A stretch of 61,564 nt of DNA from JTS-RE37 sp041744575 (GCA_041744575.1 JBGTKP010000018.1:1-61564); one strand, 5' to 3'. Shown: positions 28,358-38,336, numbered from the stretch's first letter. Translations and numbers: made by a program. The notes: a model not told the origin generated them from the letters alone.

Positions 28358-29344
28358 ATGGCATCAGAGATAAAGAAAATAGCAGTACTGACGTCAGGGG
28401 GCGATTCTCCCGGCATGAATGCCGCTATCAGATCTGTGGTAAGGACCTGCGCCTATCTGAAAGTAGAATGTGTGGCGGTCTACCGGGGTTATGAAGGGAT
28501 GATTGATGGCGACTTCATTCCCATGGACGCCAGGAGTGTCAATAATATTATCAATAGGGGAGGAACCATTCTGAAGTCCGCACGATGTGAGGAATTCCGG
28601 ACTCCTGAAGGTCGTAAAAAAGCTTATGACCAGCTCCAAAGCGCAAATATTGATGCCTTTGTGGTCATTGGGGGCGATGGCAGCCTTCGGGGGGCTATGA
28701 CCTTTACTGAAGAATACGGATTTCCCGTAATGGGGATTCCGGGGACCATAGACAACGACATTTTTGGGACAAGGTATACCCTTGGATTTGATACTGCGCT
28801 GAACACGGTGGTCGACGCTATCGACAAGATCAGGGATACGGCCAGTTCCCATAACCGACTTTTCTTTGTGGAAGTCATGGGCAGAGACGTGGGCCATATC
28901 GCCCTTAACGCGGGTGTTGGTGCCGGTGCGGAAGAGATACTCATCCCTGAGCAAAACCTGGGACTTGACAGGTTACTGGAGTCGCTAAAACGAAGTAAAA
29001 AATCCGGGAAATCATCAAGCATTGTTGTGGTGGCTGAAGGGGACAAGATCGGAAAGAATGTCTTTGAACTAAAAGAATACGTAGAGGAAAACCTGCCTAT
29101 TTACGATGTAAGGGTGTCCGTATTGGGTCATATGCAGCGTGGAGGAAGGCCCTCGGCCTTTGACCGGGTGCTGGCCAGCAGGATGGGCGTCAGGGCTGTT
29201 GAAGCCCTCCTGGAAGGTAAGTCGAACCTGATGGTGGGCATTATGGACAACAAGATTGGCCTAACTCCTATAATCAAAGCGATTACCGGCCATACAGAAA
29301 TAGATAAGGAACTCATCAGGGTTTCGGATATCATGACTACATAG
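28358..29344 (+). CDS. pfkA: 6-phosphofructokinase
   Basis: A 328-residue ATP-dependent PfkA that makes fructose 1,6-bisphosphate in glycolysis. It shows the ATP site GGDSPGMNAAIR, GGDGSLRGA, the catalytic GTIDNDI and the substrate-binding VMGRDVGHIA; a later LGHMQRGGRP matches the allosteric and substrate region. It is 23 bp upstream of gap, giving a glycolytic operon with the BadF-type kinase. Confidence 0.97.
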   Translation: MASEIKKIAVLTSGGDSPGMNAAIRSVVRTCAYLKVECVAVYRGYEGMIDGDFIPMDARSVNNIINRGGTILKSARCEEFRTPEGRKKAYDQLQSANIDAFVVIGGDGSLRGAMTFTEEYGFPVMGIPGTIDNDIFGTRYTLGFDTALNTVVDAIDKIRDTASSHNRLFFVEVMGRDVGHIALNAGVGAGAEEILIPEQNLGLDRLLESLKRSKKSGKSSSIVVVAEGDKIGKNVFELKEYVEENLPIYDVRVSVLGHMQRGGRPSAFDRVLASRMGVRAVEALLEGKSNLMVGIMDNKIGLTPIIKAITGHTEIDKELIRVSDIMTT

Positions 29345-29367
29345 ATTGTAAACACAAAAAAAACAAA

Positions 29368-30369
29368 ATGGCAAACTTAAAAGTTGGAATTAACGGATTT
29401 GGAAGAATCGGCAGGCTGGTTTTCAGGGCTTCCATAAAAAGGGGCGACGTGGATATAGTGGCCATTAATGATCTCCTGGAACTGGACCATCTTGCGTACC
29501 TGCTGAAATATGACTCAGTTCACGGTTCTTTTGACGGAACTGTGGAAGTAAAGGAAGGCCATCTGGTGGTCAATGGCAAAAAGGTACGGATAACTGCTGA
29601 AAAAGATCCGAAAAACCTGAAATGGGACGAAGTTGGCGCGGAGATCGTAGCGGAGTGTACAGGTATCTTTACAACCATGGAAATGGCGCAGTACCATATT
29701 GACGGCGGGGCTAAAAAAGTGGTGATATCTGCTCCTTCCAAAGACGTTCCAATGTTCGTCATGGGAGTAAACCACATGGATGTAAAAGCTTCCGATACTA
29801 TTGTATCTAACGCTTCATGTACAACGAACTGTCTGGCCCCACTTGCAAAAGTTATCAATGACGCCTACGAAATTGAAGAAGGCCTGATGACTACAGTTCA
29901 TGCCACTACCGCCACGCAACTCACCGTTGACGGACCCTCGAAAAAGGATTTCAGGGGAGGGCGAAGTGCCATGCTGAACATCATCCCGGCAGCTACCGGA
30001 GCCGCGAAAGCGGTTACTAAGGTGATCCCGGAACTCGAAGGAAAACTGACGGGGATGGCATTCAGGGTTCCGACCGCAGATGTTTCCGTGGTGGATCTTA
30101 CCGTCCGTGTGAAGAAGGCAACTTCCTATGAAGACATCAAGAAAACAATTAAAGCTGCAGCCGACGGACCCTTAAAAGGCATTATGGGCTACACGGATGA
30201 ACTGGTAGTGTCTCAGGACTTCGTCGGGGACACCCGAACCAGTATTTTTGACGCGGATGCCGGGATGGAACTAAACGCCAATTTCTTCAAATTGATTGCC
30301 TGGTACGACAATGAAGCAGGATATTCGAATAAACTTGTGGAACTTGCACTTCACATTTCAAAGCTTTAA
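29368..30369 (+). CDS. gap: Glyceraldehyde-3-phosphate dehydrogenase, type I
   Basis: A 333-residue NAD-dependent enzyme. It has the Rossmann motif GINGFGRIGR, the adenine-ribose Asp in INDLLEL and the active site SNASCTTNCLAP with Cys151 as the nucleophile. The catalytic His region TVHATTATQ and the WYDNEAGYSN C-terminal segment are intact. It lies directly after pfkA in the same operon. Confidence 0.97.
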   Translation: MANLKVGINGFGRIGRLVFRASIKRGDVDIVAINDLLELDHLAYLLKYDSVHGSFDGTVEVKEGHLVVNGKKVRITAEKDPKNLKWDEVGAEIVAECTGIFTTMEMAQYHIDGGAKKVVISAPSKDVPMFVMGVNHMDVKASDTIVSNASCTTNCLAPLAKVINDAYEIEEGLMTTVHATTATQLTVDGPSKKDFRGGRSAMLNIIPAATGAAKAVTKVIPELEGKLTGMAFRVPTADVSVVDLTVRVKKATSYEDIKKTIKAAADGPLKGIMGYTDELVVSQDFVGDTRTSIFDADAGMELNANFFKLIAWYDNEAGYSNKLVELALHISKL

Positions 30370-30413
30370 TACCTTGGGCATTTCACGATAGGGCTTTTAT
30401 ACTAAAACAGTTC

Positions 30414-31265
30414 ATGGTAGTAATAGTAGACAGCGGTGCGACGAAAGCAGACTGGATCGCACTGGATGACAAAGGGAACCAGATTTTCTTTACCCAAACC
30501 CTGGGCCTCAGTCCGGAAGTTCTTACAACCGATGTCATAGTGGACCGGATGTCCAATAATTTTGAACTATCCAAGAACAGCAGTAAGGTCACCCGGCTTT
30601 ATTTTTATGGTGCAGGTTGTGGAACGGCCCGTATGAAGAAGTTTCTGAAAGATATTTTTCAGGATTTTTTTCCAGCCGCCAAGATCGAGGTTCAGGAAGA
30701 CACCTATGCTGCCATTTATTCCACCACCAAGATAGGCCACCCGGGAATTGTGTGTATCCTGGGAACCGGGTCTAACTGCAGCTACTATGATGGGCATCAG
30801 CTTTTTCAAAAAGTGATATCCCTTGGATATATCCCGATGGATGACGGAAGCGGCAACTTCTTCGGCCGAAAACTGATCCGGGATTATTATTATCACAAAA
30901 TGCCACAGGAGCTGAGCATCCGCTTTGCCAAACAGTATAATCTGGATGCGGATGTCATCAAAGAAAACCTATATAAAAAGCCTAATCCCAATACTTACCT
31001 GGCCACCTTTGCCAAATTCCTGATTGACAATAAAGACCATCCATACAGCAAAGGTGTTATCGACAAAGGATTTCAGCAGTTTGTGAACAATCACATCATG
31101 CAGTTTGAAATGGCAACAAAATTGAGAATCAGTTTTGTCGGGAGCATCGCCTTTTTTTTAAAGGATGAGCTGGCGGTGGTTCTCGAAAGGAACGATCTGG
31201 TCCTGGGCGTCATCAGACAGCGTCCCATCGAGGGGTTGGTCGAATTTCACAAAAATACCATCTAG
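30414..31265 (+). CDS. BadF/BadG-family ATPase, N-acetylglucosamine kinase-like
   Basis: A 283-residue protein of the actin-like ATPase superfamily. The phosphate-binding motif is DSGATKADW near the N terminus, and LGTGSNCSYYDG is the second phosphate loop. It most resembles the Bacteroidota sugar kinases often annotated as N-acetylglucosamine kinase. Its place 44 bp after gap, in a pfkA-gap operon, fits a role in feeding an amino sugar or other hexose into glycolysis. The substrate is inferred only. Confidence 0.78.
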   Translation: MVVIVDSGATKADWIALDDKGNQIFFTQTLGLSPEVLTTDVIVDRMSNNFELSKNSSKVTRLYFYGAGCGTARMKKFLKDIFQDFFPAAKIEVQEDTYAAIYSTTKIGHPGIVCILGTGSNCSYYDGHQLFQKVISLGYIPMDDGSGNFFGRKLIRDYYYHKMPQELSIRFAKQYNLDADVIKENLYKKPNPNTYLATFAKFLIDNKDHPYSKGVIDKGFQQFVNNHIMQFEMATKLRISFVGSIAFFLKDELAVVLERNDLVLGVIRQRPIEGLVEFHKNTI

Positions 31266-31320
31266 GCGAATAGCGCTGCCAATTCCGTTAGAAAAGCGTA
31301 TTGACACCTATAATTTTAGC

Positions 31321-31704
31321 CTACTCGCGTACGGCAATCATCGAAATTTCTACATTGACAAATTTGGGCAGATTGGCTACGGCAATGGTTTCTCTGGCCG
31401 GAGCTGTTTCGGGATCGAAATAAGCGGAGTAGATGTCATTAACTTCAGAAAACTGATCCATATTCTTAAGGAAAATGGACGATTTTACAACCGCTTCAAA
31501 GGTCATCCCTGCAGCTTCAAGGATGGCTTTCAGATTCCTCATCACTTGCTCGGTTTCCTGCCTAATATCGCCCTCTATCAACTTCTGGGATTCCGGATCC
31601 ATGGGGATCTGTCCTGAAATATACAGCACATCTCCGGTGAGGATGGCCTGACTGTAAGGCCCTATCGGCATTGGTGCCTGAGGGGTAAAGATGATTTGTT
31701 TCAT
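31321..31704 (-). CDS. ridA: RidA-family reactive enamine/imine deaminase
   Basis: A 127-residue member of the YjgF/YER057c/UK114 family. It has MPIGPYSQAI near the N terminus, GDVLYISGQIPM, and the C-terminal segment with ANLPKFVNVEISMIAVRE. The Arg (GFDPETAPARE-type region) and final Glu are the usual substrate ligands. It breaks down reactive 2-aminoacrylate-type intermediates in the cytosol. It is in single-gene arrangement after the LptD-like gene. Confidence 0.93.
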   Translation of the reverse strand: MKQIIFTPQAPMPIGPYSQAILTGDVLYISGQIPMDPESQKLIEGDIRQETEQVMRNLKAILEAAGMTFEAVVKSSIFLKNMDQFSEVNDIYSAYFDPETAPARETIAVANLPKFVNVEISMIAVRE

Positions 31705-31778
31705 TTTTTATTATTTTTTGATGTTGATTCGGTAAGGCAATGTTCCACTACTCCTGACAGATGTAGATGATTATTTAC

Positions 31779-34484
31779 TTATCTGCGGGGTGGCTGACTT
31801 CGGTTTTCCCACTTCAGATCCTGCAGAATAGAGCTCTTTATGCCAATAAAGAAATTCCATCGTTCATAGGTGCCGAAGGGGGTCCAGCTAAAATTCATCT
31901 TAAAACTTTTCAGGTCTCTTTCAAATCGCAATTGGGTAATAGTGAATCCCATCCTTTTGATATCATAACCGGATGAAACCCCTACTTTCCAACGCGGGGA
32001 CAGACTGACATTCCCTGAAAACATGAGGGAATGATTGTTGAATTCATTCTGTCGGTTCGAATTGTTATATCCGACTGCGTATTGCAACCGGAGGTCCCAG
32101 GGGATCTGCGTTCCGAAAACGGGGTTCTGAACATCATCCTCATCCCGGTTGTCAAAACTACCCTCATCGAAGTCATTCGCCTGCCCGAAAAGGTCATCCG
32201 TTCGGCCGCCGCTGGCGGCAATATAATTATCCCCGTCGTAAGGATCCTGTTCATCCTCCGGATCATCGGTGGGCTGAAAATCCCTGCTGCTGATAGCGTA
32301 GCTCAGGTTGGCCCGGGCGGAAGTAAGCCTGAACAAACTTCCCCCGTTATCAATATTAAAGGTATTTATCCGTGTGCCGTTATTGTCTATGGAATAAGGA
32401 TCAAGATTGGCTCCGAAATTGATGGACATTTTGCCGTTGAGGATGTCGGTTCCTCCTGTAAGGCTCAAAGGGCTCAATTTAAGGGAATCAGCTTCAAAAT
32501 TATAGGCCGTCGAAAGGTTAAAACTGTTCAGGAGCATGATCTTCTTCGGTTCCAGTGCCGTGGAATCCTTATCCTGTACTTTGGCCTCCAGGGTGTTCGC
32601 GAGGGAGAAACTCATGGCATTGGATTCCCCAAGACTCGGAGCACCATACAGTGTATTCTGGAAGCGGGTGTACTGCACATTCTCTCCGGTCACCTCATTC
32701 AGGTACTCTTCGTAGTATTGCTCGAAACTTGGGGCATAACCATAGCCTATACTGGGTCGCATAATATGGCGGATCGCCTGAATTTTTTTATCCTCTCCAA
32801 AATTAAATGTCCCGTAAACCGTAGTTCCCACACTGGCGCTCAGGTTGTATTGGTTATATCGGTCAAAGCCACTGATCGTATCGGTAACCACGGTTTGTGT
32901 GTCCGCGTCAAAACGTCGGTTAAAAGTCTCAAGGGTCCAGACATCTTCATAGGAACCTCCAAGACTTACACTGAAATGTTTGGCCAGTTTAAAATTCGTA
33001 TTCACAGGGATACGGTGTCTCGCTCCTACTTTGGCTCCGTCGAACATGCGGGCGGTCAGAAAATCGGTATCCGTGGTCTGTAAACTGTTCCGTGCGTTGA
33101 GGTCGTATTGAAAATTGACGTTCTGAATGACTCCTTTCTTAATACCATCCCTTTTGGCAAAGGGATAAATTCGTTCCATACTCGCCTGTAAGGTAGGCAA
33201 AGTCACATCGACCACATTCGTATTCGTATTCTGGTTATGGGTAGCGGTAAGGCTGAGGTTGACCGAAGGATAGGCCGGAAAAGTTTTTGAATAGGAAATT
33301 GAGGAGGAAAGGTTATTCACCTGAGTGTTCGGCAGGTTCTGCTGCAGCAGGGAATTCCTGTAATACTGACTGCTTCCGAGGTTGACCGATGCGGAAAGCC
33401 TTGAATTCGGACTCGCCTTGGGATCCTGGGAATGACTGATCTGGATATTATAGATCGTGCCCCGGCTATAATCATCAAAACCTTTCTGGCTGGTGACCTG
33501 GTTCTCAAACCTGAAATTCACATTGCCCCTGTACCGGTATCTTTTGGCATACACTGACTGCGTCCTGAATCCATAACTTCCGTTGGTATAGATATCTCCG
33601 GTAACCGTAAGATCCGCATAATCATTAATTGGCAGATAATATCCGCCATTCTGGACAAAGTACCCTCTATTGGGGTCGTTCCCGAAGGTGGGCATCATGA
33701 TCCCGGCGGTTCGGCCCACGGTCAGCGGAAAATAAGCAAAGGGTAAAGCAATCGGCGTCGGGACGTTTACAATGTAGAGGTTGCTATAACCGGCGATCAC
33801 CTTTTTCTTGGGAACAAATTTGGCCTTCCTCACACGAATATAATAATCGGGATCAATCGTATCCTTGGAGGTCGTGAGTTTACCTTCAGAAAGAAAATAT
33901 ACAGAGTCATTTTCCTTCTTGGTCTTTTCCGCATATACTTTCATAGCATCGCTACCCAATTGGCCAAGCCCGGCTTGTTGCTCCGTTCTCGAGTTCCATA
34001 TCAGCGCTTTTTCGGTATCAAAATTAAAGCGGATAGAGTCCGGGATGACCACCTGATCTCCCTGTTTAAAGTAAGGAAGTTGCACATAGTTGCCCAGAGA
34101 ATCCTTAATCCTGCCGGCATATACTTCATTTTTTATATAATCAAGGATGATGATACCGGCTTTAAGTTCAGTATCCTCATAATAAAGTTCCGCTTCATTG
34201 TAGAGGTAGATCTTCTGTTCTTTCTGACTCATCTTCACATAATCTTTTGCCTTGTATCTTATTTTATCTGATAGCATGCCTTTTTTACCATTGACAGAAT
34301 CAAGGGCGGCTGAATCTGCTGCTACCGTGTCGCGGACAACAGGCGGGGGCATCAGCGGGGCCCTAATGGAATCCTGAGTTGCAGCAATCGGGAGGGCTTG
34401 GATCCGGTCTTCCTGTGCAAGTAATGAAAAAGAGCCAAATATAAACAGGCATAGGAAAAGTAGAGGATGTTTGTTTGCTTGCAA
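31779..34484 (-). CDS. lptD: LptD-like outer-membrane LPS-assembly protein
   Basis: A protein of about 901 residues. A signal peptide (FIFGSFSLLAQ) is followed by a short OstA-like N-terminal region. A large beta-barrel domain contains many aromatic and Gly-rich strands and a short acidic stretch (DDPEDEQDPYDGDN). Bacteroidota LptD homologues place lipopolysaccharide in the outer leaflet. The start is uncertain: a TTG at 34484 gives a proper signal peptide; the open frame extends to a TTG at 34547, but that lies on a -7 element. The gene is divergent from the amidase gene. Confidence 0.83.
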   Translation of the reverse strand: MQANKHPLLFLCLFIFGSFSLLAQEDRIQALPIAATQDSIRAPLMPPPVVRDTVAADSAALDSVNGKKGMLSDKIRYKAKDYVKMSQKEQKIYLYNEAELYYEDTELKAGIIILDYIKNEVYAGRIKDSLGNYVQLPYFKQGDQVVIPDSIRFNFDTEKALIWNSRTEQQAGLGQLGSDAMKVYAEKTKKENDSVYFLSEGKLTTSKDTIDPDYYIRVRKAKFVPKKKVIAGYSNLYIVNVPTPIALPFAYFPLTVGRTAGIMMPTFGNDPNRGYFVQNGGYYLPINDYADLTVTGDIYTNGSYGFRTQSVYAKRYRYRGNVNFRFENQVTSQKGFDDYSRGTIYNIQISHSQDPKASPNSRLSASVNLGSSQYYRNSLLQQNLPNTQVNNLSSSISYSKTFPAYPSVNLSLTATHNQNTNTNVVDVTLPTLQASMERIYPFAKRDGIKKGVIQNVNFQYDLNARNSLQTTDTDFLTARMFDGAKVGARHRIPVNTNFKLAKHFSVSLGGSYEDVWTLETFNRRFDADTQTVVTDTISGFDRYNQYNLSASVGTTVYGTFNFGEDKKIQAIRHIMRPSIGYGYAPSFEQYYEEYLNEVTGENVQYTRFQNTLYGAPSLGESNAMSFSLANTLEAKVQDKDSTALEPKKIMLLNSFNLSTAYNFEADSLKLSPLSLTGGTDILNGKMSINFGANLDPYSIDNNGTRINTFNIDNGGSLFRLTSARANLSYAISSRDFQPTDDPEDEQDPYDGDNYIAASGGRTDDLFGQANDFDEGSFDNRDEDDVQNPVFGTQIPWDLRLQYAVGYNNSNRQNEFNNHSLMFSGNVSLSPRWKVGVSSGYDIKRMGFTITQLRFERDLKSFKMNFSWTPFGTYERWNFFIGIKSSILQDLKWENRSQPPRR

Positions 34485-34520
34485 TGCTATAAATCCTATT
34501 TTTGTATCGATTTGGCTTTT

Positions 34521-34535
34521 CCCGGCAGGGCCGGG
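34521..34535 (-). promoter_or_regulatory. Leader hairpin before the LptD-like gene
   Basis: CCCGGC (34521-34526) pairs perfectly with GCCGGG (34530-34535) across a three-base loop. If the -7 element at 34545-34552 is used, this hairpin would be in the 5' leader of the transcript. It may affect translation; its effect is unknown. Confidence 0.35.
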
Positions 34536-34544
34536 ATGAGAAAC

Positions 34545-34552
34545 CAAACTTA
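34545..34552 (-). promoter_or_regulatory. -7 promoter element for the LptD-like gene
   Basis: The minus strand reads TAAGTTTG, an exact TAnnTTTG match. No TTG is found at the usual -33 distance. It overlaps the farther candidate start codon and so argues for the start at 34484. Confidence 0.4.
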
Positions 34553-34629
34553 CATATATTTTTTGTTCTGCCTGGCCCGCTTTAGAATAAATTTAACCAA
34601 GGGAAACACCAGGGAATACCGACAATCAC

Positions 34630-35982
34630 ATGAAGTTAAAAGGTATATTCATACCCCTTTTTTTGGCATTTACAGGATGGCTTATTTCCTTTGATAAACC
34701 TCAGGGATCCGAGCCGCAAACCACGGATTTTGTAGTGGTGTTGGATGCAGGTCACGGTGGGCATGATCCTGGGAATCTTGGCAACGGATATCTGGAAAAG
34801 AATATTTCACTAAGTATCGTACTCAAAGTGGGTCAGCTCCTGGAGCAACAAGGTATTAATGTCATCTACACCCGGAAAGACGATATTTTTGTGGACTTGT
34901 ATGTCCGGGGGGAGATTGCAAACAAAGCCGATGCGGACCTTTTCGTTTCGGTACATTGTGATTCGCATGAATCCGATGCACATGGTGCGGGCACTTTTGT
35001 CCTGGGACTTCACGCCAACAATCAAAATTTCGAAATTGCCAAAAAAGAGAACTCCGTTATCTACCTCGAGGATAATTATGAAGCCAGGTATGCCGCATAT
35101 GACATAGACTCCCCGGAATCCATAATCGGACTGACGATCATGCAGGAAGAATTTCTGGATCAGAGCATCATGCTGGCTAAAATGATGCAGGATAATTTCA
35201 GCGGTAAACTTGAGAGGAATGACAGGAAGGTAAAGCAGGCAGGATTTATCGTTTTACATCAGACCTTTATGCCCAGTGTGTTGGTCGAAACCGGATTTTT
35301 GACCAATAAGGCCGAAGGATCTTATCTGAATTCGTCCAGAGGCCAGACGGATATGGGTAAAGCAATAGCCGATGCCATCCTGCTTTATAAAGAAAATATC
35401 AGCCCTGAGCAGACGATCTCCAAACAAGCGACGGACCCGGTAGCTGCCACGAACGCCGGCGAAGTGGTTTCACTCGAAGAAAACCCCCGGGATCAACAGG
35501 CAGTAGACGCGTCTGAAGTGGTAATTAGCGGTGTGGCTACAAAAAATCCGGAAGAACAAGTCAAGAAACCGCAGGCTGATGTATCCGCAGGGGAAGAAAT
35601 GAACGGCAGTGGCGGGATGACAGATGCGTCCGGAGCACTGGCCTCGGAGAACAAGGAGCCAGTCACGCTTTCCGGTGAAATTCGGAATAGCAAACCACTG
35701 ACAGGAAGCACCGCAAGGATAGAATTTAAGATCCAGCTCATGGCCAGCAGTAAGGATCTAGAGTTAAAGCCTGAAAATTTCAATGGTTTGGGGATGCTTT
35801 CAAAGGAACCTTATAATAACCTGTTCCGTTATTTGTACGGCAATACCACCGTCTACAGTGAAGCTAAAAAAATACAGTCCACGGCAATGCGGATGGGATA
35901 TGATACAGCCTTCATCGTGGCTTACAGGAACGGGGAACGGATCCCTGTTCCCGAGGCTCTTAATTACGTTTCCGATAAATAG
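34630..35982 (+). CDS. N-acetylmuramoyl-L-alanine amidase (Amidase_3) with extended C terminus
   Basis: A 450-residue peptidoglycan hydrolase. After a signal segment, the Amidase_3 domain spans about residues 35-250. Its zinc ligands are in LDAGHGGHDPG, YLEKN and VSVHCDSHE, and the catalytic Glu is in VLVETGFLTN. A low-complexity Ala/Glu/Ser/Lys linker of about 100 residues follows. The last 75 residues (KIQLMASSKDLELKPENF ...) resemble a SPOR-like domain for binding denuded glycan strands at the division site. The gene sits just upstream of the MCE gene in the same orientation. Confidence 0.9.
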   Translation: MKLKGIFIPLFLAFTGWLISFDKPQGSEPQTTDFVVVLDAGHGGHDPGNLGNGYLEKNISLSIVLKVGQLLEQQGINVIYTRKDDIFVDLYVRGEIANKADADLFVSVHCDSHESDAHGAGTFVLGLHANNQNFEIAKKENSVIYLEDNYEARYAAYDIDSPESIIGLTIMQEEFLDQSIMLAKMMQDNFSGKLERNDRKVKQAGFIVLHQTFMPSVLVETGFLTNKAEGSYLNSSRGQTDMGKAIADAILLYKENISPEQTISKQATDPVAATNAGEVVSLEENPRDQQAVDASEVVISGVATKNPEEQVKKPQADVSAGEEMNGSGGMTDASGALASENKEPVTLSGEIRNSKPLTGSTARIEFKIQLMASSKDLELKPENFNGLGMLSKEPYNNLFRYLYGNTTVYSEAKKIQSTAMRMGYDTAFIVAYRNGERIPVPEALNYVSDK

Positions 35983-36004
35983 CCGGTCATAGAAAATTTA
36001 TTTT

Positions 36005-36012
36005 TAATTTTG
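36005..36012 (+). promoter_or_regulatory. -7 promoter element upstream of the MCE gene
   Basis: TAATTTTG matches TAnnTTTG exactly, 24 bases before the TTG start at 36037. It lies just after the amidase stop, so the MCE and Fe-S genes may have their own promoter as well as read-through. No TTG is found at -33. Confidence 0.4.
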
Positions 36013-36036
36013 TTCTGAACCCTAAACATACCACGA

Positions 36037-37005
36037 TTGAAGCTATCAAGAGAAATTAAGACCGGAATTATAGTGATCGGCGGTATCCTCCTGTTTATTT
36101 TAGGGTTTAGTTTTTTAAAATCCACTCCTCTTTTTGACAACAATAAAACCCTTTATGCTGTATATGCACAGGTAGGTGGGCTACAGACCGGCACCCAGGT
36201 TTCAATTAATGGTCTGGCCGTAGGTACGGTCAATGACATTAAATTTAAAGACAGATCGGGGGATCTGGTGGTCACTTTTTCTGTTGATAATGCATTCGAT
36301 TTTTCGAAGAACAGTTTGGCCGAGCTGTATGATACGGGGATCATAGGTGGTAAAGGGATACAGATAAAACCTGTATTTGATGATGCCCCCATTGCCAAGT
36401 CCGGCGACACCCTTACCACGGATACAAAACCGGGACTGACTGAACTGGTGCAACAGCGTTTGACCCCGCTACAGTTGAAGGTGGAAGGTGCCGTCTCCCA
36501 TGCAGATTCGTTGCTGATGAATTTTAATCAGATCCTGGATGACCCCACCAAAGAGAATCTTCGGGAAAGCATCAAAGGCCTGAACGCCATGGTTCAGAGT
36601 TTCCAGAGAAGCGCCAACACTTTAAATAATCTCCTGGATACGAATAAGTCACAGCTTGACAGTTCTATCAGCAATATCAATACCATGACCTCTAATTTTG
36701 CTAAACTGTCGGATTCTATTTCAAATGTGGGTCTGACCTCAACCATTCAAAGTCTCGAATCGACGCTTAACAACCTGAACCAGTTGCTGACGCGGGTGGA
36801 AAATGGAGAGGGAACCCTCGGTAAACTCATGCATAATGAGGAGTTGTATGATAACCTGTCTGCTGCTTCAAGGGAACTGGATCTGTTACTTCAGGATTTC
36901 AGGCTCAATCCCAAGCGCTATGTAAATGTATCTGTATTTGGGAAAAAGCAGAAGGACTATACAGTACCGGAAGAGGATCCTGCCCAACAAATTGACAACC
37001 CCTAA
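36037..37005 (+). CDS. MlaD/MCE-family lipid-transport protein
   Basis: A 322-residue protein with one N-terminal membrane segment (IIVIGGILLFILGFSF) and an MCE domain at about residues 38-115 (AQVGGLQTGTQVSINGLAVG, then GIIGGKGIQI). The C-terminal part is helical, rich in Ser/Asn/Leu, and probably forms a coiled, channel-like structure. MCE proteins carry lipids across the periplasm. The start is a TTG at 36037. It ends at the base before the ATG of the Fe-S gene. No Mla ATPase or permease gene is adjacent. Confidence 0.87.
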   Translation: MKLSREIKTGIIVIGGILLFILGFSFLKSTPLFDNNKTLYAVYAQVGGLQTGTQVSINGLAVGTVNDIKFKDRSGDLVVTFSVDNAFDFSKNSLAELYDTGIIGGKGIQIKPVFDDAPIAKSGDTLTTDTKPGLTELVQQRLTPLQLKVEGAVSHADSLLMNFNQILDDPTKENLRESIKGLNAMVQSFQRSANTLNNLLDTNKSQLDSSISNINTMTSNFAKLSDSISNVGLTSTIQSLESTLNNLNQLLTRVENGEGTLGKLMHNEELYDNLSAASRELDLLLQDFRLNPKRYVNVSVFGKKQKDYTVPEEDPAQQIDNP

Positions 37006-38328
37006 ATGAACTATATTCCCAATATTCTTTTTCTACTCCTCTTGAGTTCGGGAATCGCCTATTTTGTTCATAACATCCGTAAAGTAATTCAGAATATTAA
37101 AGTTGGCAGGGAAATTCCATTGGGCGATCATTCCGCCCAAAGATGGAAAAACATGGCGCGAATTGCGCTGGGTCAGTCAAAGATGGTGGTCCGGCCAGTG
37201 TCCGGGCTGATGCATATCATTGTCTACCTGGGGTTTATAATTATCAATATAGAGGTGGTGGAGATCATTATAGACGGCATCGCAGGGACCCACCGGATCT
37301 TCTCTTTTGCAGGGCTGACCTATGACCTCCTTATAGGAACTTTCGAAATCCTTGCCCTGTTGGTAATAATAGCCGTGGTTGTTTTCTGGATCCGGAGAAA
37401 TATTTTAAGACTGCGCAGATTTATAAAACCTGAAATGAAGGGCTGGCCAAAAAAGGACGCGAACCTGATTCTTTATATAGAGGCCATTCTGATGGTGCTT
37501 TTCCTTCTGATGAACGGAGCGGACTATCAATTGCAGCAACTGAACGTTTCCCATTATACCAAGGCTGGTTTTTTTCCTGTGAGCGGAGTGATTGCAGGCC
37601 TATTCGAAGGTATGAGTACGACTTCCCTCATCCTGTTGGAGCGCGTGGCATGGTGGCTCCATATCGGCGGGATCCTTTTTTTCCTGAATTATCTGTATTT
37701 CTCCAAGCACCTCCATATTATCCTGGCTTTTCCCAATACCTATTATGGCCGCCTGAGGCCTAAAGGTCAGATGGATAACCTGGAATCGGTGACGAGGGAG
37801 GTAAAACTCATGCTGGATCCCTCTGCTGACCCTTACGGGCAGAGCCCGGAAGGCGAAACCCACAAATTTGGCGCCTCGGATGTAATGGATTTGAACAGGG
37901 TCCAGTTACTCAATGCCTATACCTGTACCGAATGCGGCAGGTGTACCGCAGAATGCCCTGCCAACCAGACGGGCAAGAAACTGTCACCAAGAAAGATCAT
38001 GATGGATACACGAGACCGTTTGGAGGAAGTGGGCCGGAATCTTAGACAAAATAAAGGTACCTTTGTGGCCGATGGCAAGCAGTTGCTGGATCAGTACATC
38101 ACAAGGGAAGAACTTTGGGCCTGTACCTCCTGCAATGCCTGCGTGGAGGCGTGCCCTGTCAGCATAGATCCTTTATCGATCATCATGGATATGCGCCGCT
38201 ACCTCGTCATGGAGCAATCCGCTGCGCCCGCCGAACTCAACTCGATGATGGGTGCCATAGAGAATAATGGCGCCCCTTGGCCCTTTAATCAGATGGACAG
38301 GCTGCAATGGAGCCAGGAATCGAAATAG
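37006..38328 (+). CDS. Membrane-bound 4Fe-4S dicluster protein (heterodisulfide-reductase-like)
   Basis: A 440-residue electron-transfer protein. The first 250 residues contain about five membrane segments, with His residues in RVAWWLHIGG and FSKHLHIIL as possible heme ligands, as in NarI/HdrE-type subunits. Two 4Fe-4S clusters follow: CTECGRCTAECP from residue 307 and CTSCNACVEACP from residue 373. Its ATG follows the MCE stop directly, and the CCG-domain gene follows. Together they likely form a quinone-linked redox complex whose substrate is unknown. Confidence 0.88.
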   Translation: MNYIPNILFLLLLSSGIAYFVHNIRKVIQNIKVGREIPLGDHSAQRWKNMARIALGQSKMVVRPVSGLMHIIVYLGFIIINIEVVEIIIDGIAGTHRIFSFAGLTYDLLIGTFEILALLVIIAVVVFWIRRNILRLRRFIKPEMKGWPKKDANLILYIEAILMVLFLLMNGADYQLQQLNVSHYTKAGFFPVSGVIAGLFEGMSTTSLILLERVAWWLHIGGILFFLNYLYFSKHLHIILAFPNTYYGRLRPKGQMDNLESVTREVKLMLDPSADPYGQSPEGETHKFGASDVMDLNRVQLLNAYTCTECGRCTAECPANQTGKKLSPRKIMMDTRDRLEEVGRNLRQNKGTFVADGKQLLDQYITREELWACTSCNACVEACPVSIDPLSIIMDMRRYLVMEQSAAPAELNSMMGAIENNGAPWPFNQMDRLQWSQESK

Positions 38329-38336
38329 ATGACGCT

